A DNA stretch of 64,000 nucleotides from Thermothielavioides terrestris NRRL 8126 (lineage: Eukaryota > Ascomycota > Sordariomycetes > Sordariales > Chaetomiaceae), in contig NC_016458.1 in assembly GCF_000226115.1 (NCBI RefSeq), forward strand, positions 6,482,001 to 6,546,000, written 5' to 3'. Of the stretch, positions 1 to 8,601 are shown in pieces. Made by a program: the position numbers and the translations under genes. A model generated the notes under the pieces. The model worked only from the letters and a program-made list of their open reading frames with translations. It searched no databases and was not told the DNA's origin. The first letter of the stretch is position 1; each line of letters begins with the position of its first letter.

Positions 1-183
1 AGCGCGCATCATCACCTTCCATGCGGCTGAGCTAAAATCGACGATACTGCTAGTGTTGAGAACTAGAAAATGCAGATTTAATAGAAAAGTGTGACTCCGC
101 GGATGACTGCTAGGAGTACTGTTCTGCGAGAGGGTATAGAACTAGGCGCAAAGCTGCAAAATTGTAGGCGAGTGCACTGGAAT

Positions 184-337
184 ACTGCCTACCTTAACCG
201 CCTTCCCTGTCAAGAGTGGGGTGCAGGTCACGTGGATTCTCTTATCGATAAGAGGCGATCTGGGGACATTCAGCTATTATAGTCGACCAGTAGCGATGCG
301 CGCTGCAAGATTTTTTTGGGGGACGCACGGACCACCC
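184..337. repeat. Internally deleted fragment of the 5372-5875 element
   Basis: Three blocks match, in inverted orientation and the same order, parts of the element at 5372-5875: 184-203 (ACTGCCTACCTTAACCGCC-like), 227-252 (a GTCACGTGG stretch running into CTTATCGATAAG) and 301-337 (CGCTGCAAGATTTT followed by a G-run and CGCACGGACCACCC). The spacers between blocks are much shorter than in the complete copy, so this is a deleted or diverged relative. No flanking duplication could be identified. Confidence 0.6.
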
Positions 338-340
338 TTA

Positions 341-384
341 GGGGTTGTTTTTCTAATGAAAAGGGGTTGTTTTTCTAATGGGGT
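341..384 (+). repeat. Tandem duplication of a 22-bp unit
   Basis: The unit GGGGTTGTTTTTCTAATG followed by four purines occurs twice in direct succession. It sits where the terminal repeat of the neighbouring transposon fragment would be expected. The terminal repeat of the complete element at 5796-5875 also has a tandem sub-unit of similar length built around GTGTAGTG and an A/T run. Confidence 0.7.
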
Positions 385-1199
385 CGCTCATTCAGCCATA
401 TCACGGGAGAACACAGCCGTGAAACATGCCACTGCGCGGATGATTTATGTGGAGCCCATCAGGCATGCAACTTGCTGATCAGGCAATGGTATCGAGAACG
501 GGCCAGACCGGCCGACGTGGAGACCAGGCGGGTGTCATAGAAGCCCTGCCGGCCGAGTCGCCCGGCTGCAAGGGCATTTTCTTGGACAAAGATCGATCCG
601 TGATTGATCTCCGTCCTAAACTAGGTGGTACATACGGAATACCTTAACTTACCTTCCGGGCCGTCCGGCCGCCCCACAGCTCGGAGCGGAGCCGGAGTCG
701 GGGGCCCACTTTTCGATGCTGCGCCGTGTTTTGGTGTCTTGGCGGATCGACGTGAGTGAGCGCAGCAATGGTCATTTTGGATCCTTGCAATCCACCAGGA
801 ATGCATCCGATAATCGCCATGCAGGTAGTCTCGCGGCGCAGATTGCAACGCGAACGGGCGACAATGGGCGACGGCGGTACCTACTGGTCAGGACGGGGCA
901 GGAGCTACACTATTTCGTACCTTGGGCAGCCCCGGCAGCAATGGAAGCCAATCCACCACAAGCAGCGCATTCGCTCGGTCGTCTCGTCTCGTCCTCTTGG
1001 ATTTCTTTTACGATGCTGCTCCTCACTTTCAACAATACCGCCTGCCCAAGCAGTTCTGTGGCGCAGTCTACACCGCCAGTTATGTTTTTGCAGTCTTCGA
1101 CCTGCGATGGCTGCTCGACTAAGGCCGTGCCGCAGGACGGCCGACAATCTATCCGCACCAGGTACAGCTTGTCGTGCACTGAGTCAGTGCCGTTCGGCG

Positions 1200-1575
1200 C
1201 GAAGTGTCCGCCCTGCCGCACACGTCAACAACAACAACCCTTTTCAATGCTACCCTCGTACCACGCACGGCAGGTGTGGACGACTTGCTCGCTCGTGGGG
1301 CTTGTAAAACACAAGGTTCGTAATCAATTGCTCGGCCCAAGCCCGCGGAGGGGCGGAGATCTCGCCGGGGAACGCCGAGGATCCAAACGGCGTGGCCGGG
1401 GAAGTGGGGAAGACTGTGACGGGCCCGCCGACCGTCCCCGCAAGCGCTCGGTATTCCAACATGGCGCGGTTGAAGGACTCGGTGAGCCAGTAGAGAATGG
1501 CGTCATGGCCAGCACGGTGTCGAGCGAGGCCGGGTAGCGCTTGTCGCTTTCCTCGAGGCATTTCTCGCACATCCT
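1200..1575 (-). pseudogene. Epoxide hydrolase C-terminal relic, frameshifted
   Basis: Read on the minus strand, about 1572-1500 gives a frame with EKCLEESDKRY and LDTVLAM. The match then continues in a second frame from about 1500 with LYWLTESF, AFPGEISAPPRAWAE and NLVFYKPHE, and a third block GGHFAP lies at about 1195-1221. The order and wording (SLYWxTExF, the FPxE...PxxWA segment, NLVFYxxHExGGHFA) are those of the C-terminal third of fungal alpha/beta-hydrolase-fold epoxide hydrolases. The frame change inside LDTVLAM/LYWLTE and the absence of an N-terminal half with the catalytic domain argue for a decayed gene. The gap before GGHFA could be an old intron. Confidence 0.5.
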
Positions 1576-1837
1576 GCGCCCCGTTAACTCCTTGACTGGA
1601 GTTTAGACTCTGGAGGTCAAGTCAACAGCAAACAGCACAACCTACCAAGCCAGCATCGCCAGCGGGTTCAACTCGAACACCCAGCACCCAGCAAAACAAG
1701 ACCCGCGGAAATTTGTTTGAATGGGAACAAGAACCAAAGTTCGCTACCCCCTCGAACCCCTTAAACCCGAAGCAAACCCCAAAACTCCGGGCAACGCCCA
1801 ACCCTCTAAGAACACTCCTCCTATCCCACAGTCGGTG

Positions 1838-3694
1838 TCAACTGATCTCCTTCCCAAGTCTATCATCAGTCCCCGAGTCCGTATCGTACACCCGAGCATC
1901 CACGCCCGTAGAGCCATGCGCGGCGTGCCCGCCCCTCCGGCGATACCATGCGGTCCCCTCCGGCCCGGCCGGCTCAACCACAACGGTAGTAACCGTATCC
2001 ATCTGGATCGCCAACCCGTCCTCGCCGCCGGCACCCCGCTCCTCTCTGCCGCTGTTTGGCACACCACGCCCTCCGCCCGCAGCACCACGATCTCCTCCTC
2101 CTCCTCCCCCTCCTCCAAACCCCAACGGCCGCCATCCCATCCTCCTCTTGAACCACCTCCCCAGCCCAACCGCCTCTTCCGGGCCCCCTCTCCCGCTACC
2201 ATCGCCCCTTCCCCCCATACCACGGCCAACCCCACCGCTCGCCCGCTTGCCGCCGCCGCCATCACCACCACCACCCCCTTCGACCCAGACCATATTCCCC
2301 CATCGGCGCTCGTGCGGGGTGCGCATGAAGGCGAAGGTGGCGAGGGCGTCGCCGTCGTCGGGGAAGTCGACGTCGGCGCCGAAGAGCAGGCGGTGGCGGG
2401 TGGCGCCCCACAGCAGCACGTCGAGCCAGCCGTTGCTGGTGATGAGGGCGCCGGCGGCGCAGAAGTAGGCGATGGGCACGTCGGCGCCGGCCATGGTGGC
2501 GATGCGGCCCAGCGCGAGCGGCGCCGTGCAGAGCAGGTAGATGAGCGGGTACAGCAGGAAGGCTTTGTGGTGGCCCTCGGTGCTGCTGGTGTTGCTGTTG
2601 CTGCTGTTGATGATGATGGCGTTGTCGGCGAGGGTGGTGCCATCCGGGAGGGGCTCAAGAGCGGTGGTGGTGGTAGTGATCGTGGTGGTGGTTGGTGGGC
2701 CTGGCGTTTTGGTGTTGCTGGAGGAGGCCGAGAGTGGGGGCGGGTGTTCGTGGATGTTGGTGCGAGAATCGGAGACAGACGGAGGCGGACGCGTGGACCT
2801 GCGGCGGAGGGAAAGGAAGATGAGCGTGTACAAGATGATGGTGATGGCGAGTGCGATGAAGATCCAGAGATAGTGCAGGTAGAGGCGCAGGTTCTCGTAG
2901 CGGATGTTGACCCAACACTAGAAGAGCAGTCAGCAGGGAGAGGGACGGGCTTTGGGTCTTGATAGATACTCTTTTCCTCTCCTCCTGGGGAGGCATGGAG
3001 AGGGGGGTAAAGGCAGGTTAGGACGTACCCATGCAGCCGCCCGGACAAAGTAGCCCCCCGTGTCTCTCCCATTTCTCGTTATGGCTACCCCGAGGGCGGC
3101 GATGAGATAGTTGAACACCCACAAGCCCACCACGGTGATGTAGACAGCACACTGCGGGGGCGTGTACTTGCGCACTACGGCCAGGTACGTGTGCACCGCG
3201 ATGGCGGTAATAAACAGGCTGGACGCCAGGTCGCCGGTCGACACCAGCCACCCCTGGGCCCAGCACGCCGAGGTCCGGACATAGATGCCGTCGCGCGAGA
3301 GCCAGACGGTGTTGGACAAGAAGGCGGCTGACTGGTGGATATCGGCCAGCAGGAGGTTGTAGATCAGCACCACGAATTGGTTAATTTGTGCCTTCTTCGG
3401 AGCCGGAGGCAGGTCGTGTTTGGTATCGTCGCCCATCAGATGGTGCTCGGAGAGACCCAAGGACAGGTCAACGGCCGGAGCTGCCGATGCCTCGGTGGCC
3501 TTCCGACGCACCCGGTTCCTCCAGTGCCATCGCACGAGCTTGACGGTGAGATACAGCAGCACAGCGGTAGAAGAGGCGACCGAGAGACAGGCGAGGGCCG
3601 AGATTACGGCGAGTCCTCGACGGTGAGCGGCTGGGAGCGGGACGAGATCGTCGCTCTCTTTGTCCAGGGGATGGGAACCGTCGCTGTCCGCCAT
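1838..3694 (-). CDS. Seven-transmembrane receptor (Git3/cAMP-receptor-like GPCR)
   Basis: Two exons, 3694-3029 and 2917-1838, give 581 residues. The 111-bp intron has GTACGT and CTTCTAG ends and joins ...RAAAW to CWVNIRYENL. Seven hydrophobic segments are visible at roughly residues 28-53, 103-130, 146-173, 181-205, 236-258, 340-360 and 370-393. A Thr/Ser/Pro-rich third cytoplasmic loop lies between TM5 and TM6, and a long Gly-rich cytoplasmic tail follows TM7. The TM6-TM7 block (LLYPLIYLLCTAPLALGRIA, then SNGWLDVLLWGATR) resembles fungal receptors related to Git3 and the cAMP-receptor-like group, which couple to heterotrimeric G proteins at the plasma membrane. The ligand is unknown. The start is the first ATG of the frame; the GTG a few codons upstream was not used. 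Subfamily assignment is tentative. Confidence 0.75.
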
Positions 3695-4295
3695 GGTGGT
3701 GAACACTCAACAACAGGTTGCTCAGCAGGCGCACATCCTTTCGCCCCTTCATCGGTGACACGAGATGGCTGGAAAGGGGGAAAAGGAGTGAAAACCTCGG
3801 CTGATGTTGACTCCACAGCACCAGTCGAGATCAACAACTCTCGGTGGAGCGAGGTCTGAGAAGGGCCGAGAAGAGCTTATCAGGACAAAAAGACTGCTGT
3901 GCATGTGGCAGCAGCTCACCTACACCGTACACAACGGAGGCATTCCGCATTCCAGACGCTTTGAGCAAGCAATCTAGCCCCAAGGCTGCATCCAGCCGAA
4001 TGCCAGTTGGCGCCAGCACGATCGATGAGGGCCTGGGCGGTCTCGTACTGTGGAAGTCATGCGGCGCGGCTTTGATGCCCACCAATCCTTCGAAACACGC
4101 GGGCTCTGCTGTGCCCCAGGGCGCCATGAGACAACATCCCAGCGGCTGCCCGTTTTGGGATGGGATGTCCGTCAGCGAAAAGATACAAAGTATTCCGTAC
4201 ACTAGCGTACACAGTAGTGTAGCGCACGGAGGAAGGATCCATGGCATCTCTCGCTACCCCACTTGAGCACTCGATCTAGACGTTTGATCGGAGGG
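3695..4295. other. Upstream region of the receptor gene, no gene seen
   Basis: This is the presumed promoter and 5' leader of the receptor gene. An imperfect inverted repeat around 4193-4230 (TCCGTACACTAGCGTAC against GTAGTGTAGCGCACGGA) may be a remnant of a repeat. No coding potential was recognised. Confidence 0.5.
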
Positions 4296-4303
4296 GATTT
4301 TCA

Positions 4304-4706
4304 GGTCGTCGTTAAAGAGGTCCCGCCAAGACTAATTTCGGAGACTGCCGCATACAAGTAATTACAAATCGCCAAGGGTAAACGGGGCAGCTACGACTTC
4401 GAGCAACAGAGCAACATCATCGACAAGACAAAATCGCAAAGACTCGCAACAACAACTCTACGAAACTTCAACCAAATCGAAAAAAAAGAAAACAAGGATA
4501 ACCTGCACCCTAACTATAACCTAAACCCTAACTAGCGGGGGCTAGCGCCGCCCTCCGTACCCTCGGCGAACTAACCCTTGGCGATGGAGTAAACGCCTTG
4601 GCGATAGTGTAAACGCCTTGGCGATCGGGGCTACGTAAAAACGCTGTAAAAACATAGCCGACAATTGGCCGAAATTAGTCTTGGCGGGACCTCTTTAACG
4701 TCTACC
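4304..4706 (+). mobile_element. Nonautonomous DNA transposon (MITE), copy 1, 403 bp
   Basis: The element has terminal inverted repeats of about 38 bp starting GGT and containing CGTTAAAGAGGTCCCGCC and AAGACTAATTTCGG, with two or three mismatches between ends. It is flanked by a perfect 8-bp target duplication GATTTTCA (4296-4303 and 4707-4714). A second copy lies at 29508-29889 in opposite orientation with its own 8-bp duplication. It has no transposase. An 8-bp duplication fits hAT-like, P-like or Merlin-like transposases; the GG terminus does not fit the usual hAT CAG end, so the superfamily is left open. Copy 1 carries an extra 20-bp tandem unit (4577-4625) compared with copy 2. Confidence 0.9.
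4508..4532 (+). repeat. Telomere-like CCCTAA repeats inside MITE copy 1
   Basis: The segment reads as three imperfect CCCTAA-type units (CCCTAAC, TATAACC, TAAACCCTAAC). The homologous part of copy 2 (about 29665-29700) is degenerate, so the repeats are either ancestral and decayed there or gained here. Confidence 0.6.
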
Positions 4707-4714
4707 GATTTTCA

Positions 4715-5362
4715 ATTGACAGGATTGATTGTCCAATGGAACTTGGCGGTTCTGGAAGCCCCTGTGGAAGCTGCAGGTTTGAGTTTGACTGACCCAGGAA
4801 GTCCGGGGGAGGCCGGCCATCGCCGGATTGGTTACATTAAGCCCTGCTTACGGCGTATACACTACATATTACACTAGCCCGCGTCTCGGCTATCTGCATG
4901 GACACTTGTGCAGCAAGCTGGGCAAGCTGCAAAAAGGTCAAACAAGCAGATGTGCTCGCTGGAGGGCGCCGTGTGGCACGTGGAGCAACGTTCTCTGTAC
5001 ACTACGCTACATAGTGTAAAACGTGGTTCCGGTGTTTGGCAACCAAAGCACTGGCGCATCGCGGGTGGAGTGCACTTTAAAGTGCCTCCGGTCGTCCGAT
5101 CGTGTTCGGCGCCAATAATTCCAGGACTCCATCTTCCACGTGGGACAGAGGATTTGCAGCTGCGATTGGATCAGGTCGAGACCTTTCGTCTGATGAAACA
5201 GCTACCTTAGTTATCTTGTGAGGAGTCGATCGGGTCCGAGCGGGAAGGAACCGAGCACACGGAAGATGTTACATTGCACGACAGCAAACTGGCAAACATT
5301 CCGAGACAAGTCAAGTGAAAGCTGGGAACCACAACAGCTTCTTGCCACAACGAACATTTGTT
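4715..5362. other. Intergenic region between two transposon-like elements
   Basis: No gene was recognised. The stretch holds short pieces rich in TACACTAC/GTAGTGTA motifs (about 4855-4880 and 4995-5020), resembling the terminal repeats of the element that begins at 5372. Confidence 0.5.
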
Positions 5363-5371
5363 TCTCGGTAC

Positions 5372-5875
5372 CGACCCTCTTAAAAACACTACACGGATTT
5401 TTTTAGAACCACTACACAGCCAGGGGTGGTCCGTGCGCCCCCCCCCCAAAATCTTGCAGCGAGCAGTCACCCTACGCCCCGGCTGACATGTCACCACAGG
5501 AATCGCAGGAGAAAAAGCTTGAAAGATCCCAATGGTCAATCGCCGTGTCACTTGAAAGAGAGGACTTTTGCAAAGGCGAAAAGAGAGGACTTATGCAAAG
5601 GCGAGTGCAATGGAAGTTCCATCCTACCGAGGTGCCAACACGAGAAGTTTCTTATCGATAAGAAAAGCCACGTGACTACCGTAGCTAAGTGCAAAGTGGA
5701 GACATTGTCTCTCGCGTTGGCACTTAATGTAGAAGGCGGTCAAGGTAGGCAATATAACTTCTCGGTTGTTCTGTAGGAAAAGCTTGGCGTGGAATGTTTT
5801 TTTGGGGGGGCGCACAGACCACCTACAGCTGTGTAGTGGTTCTAAAAAATCTGTGTAGTGTTTTTAAGAGGGTCG
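5372..5875 (+). mobile_element. Nonautonomous Mutator-like element with long inverted repeats, 504 bp
   Basis: The ends are inverted repeats of nearly 80 bp (5372-5450 and 5796-5875). Both begin CGACCCTCTTAAAAACACTA and both contain TTTAGAACCACTACACAG and a C/G-homopolymer next to GTGCGCC. A perfect 9-bp target duplication TCTCGGTAC flanks it (5363-5371 and 5876-5884). Long terminal repeats with a 9-bp duplication are the hallmark of Mutator-like elements. The interior has no transposase reading frame; it includes a direct repeat AGAGAGGACTT(T/A)TGCAAAGGCGA (about 5560-5606) and a CTTATCGATAAG palindrome. Confidence 0.88.
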
Positions 5876-5884
5876 TCTCGGTAC

Positions 5885-6574
5885 GGATTACTGCGTAGTG
5901 TAATTCGTTCAAGCGCAGGCTGGCGCCCACAAAAACTGAATGAACGGAACACGCATTTATCCGAGCATAACTCCACAAAACTTGGAGCTCAAGAGGTGCC
6001 TATCTATCACGTGTCATGTCACGTGATTAGCAGCTGGTGTGCGCGAACCGCAGCGCAATTCATTGGCTCAAGATGGCGCAATCGTCACTAGTCCAAAATT
6101 GGTATGGCGCGGGCAGTAATCGTTCAGTCCGAGTCTGAAGACGATGAATGACGGGCCTCTTTCCTCACCTTTTCCTCTGTTTTCTTCCCTGCTGCTGCTT
6201 TTCCTGCTCTTGAGAGATCTGTGGCCGCCGTTGTCACAGATTTTGTGGTTTTTGTTATGACGATATGCGGCCAAGCCGACGATTACGGTGGAACGACGGC
6301 GGAAGTCCGCGTCCTTGGCCCCGTTTCCGCTTTGGGCAAACTCGCGGATCGCCGAATCGCAGGACTCGTGCAGCGAAGGCAGCCCAAGGCTCGTGAGACT
6401 CCGGACTCCAGCAAACGCTCCTGGCAAAGGGAAGTAATCATTCTCAATTGCTTGCGACGCCCAATACCAAACATCCACACCCTCAAAAGTCCGCTGGCAG
6501 TGCTGGCGGAGACACGAAACGCCGAACTCTCCCTGGCCCAATTCCTCCCTGCTCGTCTCTCATCCCATCCCCCC
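5885..6574. other. Region downstream of cysteine dioxygenase, no gene seen
   Basis: This lies 3' of the cysteine dioxygenase gene and probably includes its 3' UTR. Open frames here have no recognisable domains. Confidence 0.5.
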
Positions 6575-7321
6575 TTACAGCTTCTTCCCGTACGCGGAGT
6601 AGTATCCGCAGTTCTTGACGTGGCTCTTCTTGCCCGTCTCGGCATTGAAGATGTGGCATCCGCCCCTGGCAACGTTGGGCGGAGTGTACAGATGGAGGGA
6701 CACGGCGAAGTCGCTGCCCTGATTCGTCACGCGATGCACCCCCAGCTCGTCCGCCATGTATGCCACCTCATTTTCCTTGTGTACTCTCTCCGAAATCACG
6801 CGCATAGGCCCCTCCGCCCCGTCTTCTGGGAAGGCATATCTGGTCTCGGTCAGATTGCCCCGCAGGATTTTCATCAGGCAGTGCGCATTGCCGTGGTCGT
6901 GGATTGGGCTGCCCTTGCCGGGAGTCCATACGAGAACCAACTGTTTTCGTCTCAGTCAGGAGAAGGGCTCAGGGGTAAAGTAAACAAAGGACAGCACTGC
7001 GGGTTACTGTCTATCGTGCCAACCTACCAAGTTGCTTTTCCCGTTCCCTTCGTCGACCAGGTTCCTGGTGTATCCCCGGCTCTCGTCGCCCATGGCGAAC
7101 CTCGACCACTCCGTCGGGCGTGAGTCATATTCGCGCATCAGTCGGCGAAGATGGTCGACATCGACGTCGTCGGACGTGAGGCCCGATGATGGCCCCAGCG
7201 CCTCCTTGAGGGCGAGGACGAGGTCATCAAACCGGTTCGTGTCAGCAACGGCGCGGCAAGCGAACCCTTGCGAGCACCCCGCCGTGGAGGCCAGAGAGCT
7301 CTGGGTGACGCCAACAGCCAT
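6575..7321 (-). CDS. Cysteine dioxygenase
   Basis: Two exons, 7321-7028 and 6940-6575, give 219 residues. The 87-bp intron has GTAGGT and AACAG ends. The enzyme oxidises L-cysteine with O2 to cysteine sulfinate, the first step of cysteine breakdown towards taurine, pyruvate and sulfate. The cupin iron ligands are visible as H112 and H114 in [11 protein letters not shown] and H167 in GVHRVTN. C119 and Y183 correspond to the Cys-Tyr crosslink pair of the mammalian enzyme. Length is normal for the family. The start is the first ATG in frame (MAVGVTQ); a more 5' GTG was ignored. The protein is expected to be cytosolic. No regulatory site was identified. Confidence 0.93.
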
Positions 7322-8601
7322 GTCGATCGTTGCTGTGTGTTGCGGGGGCAGATGAGAAAGCACAGAATACGTGCACCCGGCTGAGGCCTCTCCGATGGCG
7401 CTACTTGCTGGTGGACCCCGCGTTCGGAACTACGCAGCCGATAGCTGCCGAAGGTCTCAATCAGTCACGTTGTTGAGCTATTGCTATTGGGGTCGTGATG
7501 ATTGAAGGACTTGATGGTTGCTTGTTGGACCGCCGAGCCTTGTGAATCAGAGGCAAGATGTCTGGATGGTCATGGAGAGGAGGATGACGGTTGGAAATGG
7601 CGGTGTCAAACGGGGGTTCCGCCTGGGCCATGGTTGTGCCCAGGGTGGGCAGATTGTTCCCGTGTTGTGCGGCACTACGGCGCCGGTTCCCACCGATCTC
7701 GGGTTGTGGGTCACCTGCGCTCCGCAGCCATGTGACCTGGATTGTCGACCTCAGAATCAGAGCCCGGATCCCATCCGGTGTTCAACGTTGGATAAGAGAA
7801 ACTGCATTTCGCAGCGCTGGCGACGGCCAAGAATTGCACCAACTCGGCTTTGGTCCGAGACGGGCATCGTCGACATCGCATAACAGCGGCAGACCTTCCA
7901 GGGACCACCCGATCCCTTATTACAACTTGGATTTTGCCGTGTGAGGAATACGTGGCCCACGGCAACAACATTACCTTGCAACAAACTCAAGTTCTCGACC
8001 TCTACCAAGTGCTGGCTGCACATCCCGGTGCTTGCACCCGACGGAGGGTGCCCCCTCCCCTAGGATCCGGCGTGCGTTACACGCCTGCAGACTTCCGATA
8101 TCTACCGACACTAAGCTGCTCTGCGCAACTCGACCTCCGATAAGCCCCTTTCTAATCCGGCAACTACGTTGGTCGTTCGACAATGGCGGCCAGATAGCCC
8201 AGGGCTCTTCCCAAGACGCTGGAGAACCGATTCGGGCTGAGCGTTTCTATTCCGAGATCTGCCTTACTAACTACCCTGCAGGAATCAGAAAAGCAAAAGC
8301 CCACCGTCAGAAAAGCCAAGAAAGCCAAGCAACCGCCTTCCCTTCCTGCTCGGTTCCGGCCGCCGAACATAGTGTAGTGCTGGCACGCTGCTGTGCTTGC
8401 AGTAATGAGTACTTTTGACCAGCACCTTGCCAGCTTTCTATCTGTCCAACCGTGATTTTCCTGTTCACTTAGACTCTCTCGCGAAAGTGTAGTATATTTC
8501 ACGGCTCAAACATACCAGCCGCGATTCAAACTGTCTCCCCAATACCAAACTAACAAAAACCCAGAGAGACAAGCTTTCCTGTAACTATCGCCCCCATCAT
8601 C
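7322..8601. other. Intergenic region upstream of cysteine dioxygenase, no gene seen
   Basis: These 1.28 kb hold the promoter of the cysteine dioxygenase gene and the 3' flank of the CLC gene. Overlapping short frames on both strands show no domain. Confidence 0.5.

Larger units (their letters stand above)
1..1199. other. Region without a supportable gene, with repeat fragments
   Basis: I see no convincing coding gene here. The stretch 184-384 holds pieces of a transposon-like repeat that is complete at 5372-5875 (listed separately). The open frames across 700-1200 lack recognisable domains and run on both strands, as expected in GC-rich DNA. Confidence 0.6.

Noticed and set aside
716..1537. 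273-codon plus-strand open frame
   Set aside because: No domain; it runs antisense to the epoxide-hydrolase relic and contains low-complexity, frame-neutral sequence.
4665..4877. Open frame starting at the inner side of MITE copy 1 (also present in copy 2)
   Set aside because: The shared residues simply translate the terminal inverted repeat; the frame ends in unrelated flanking sequence.
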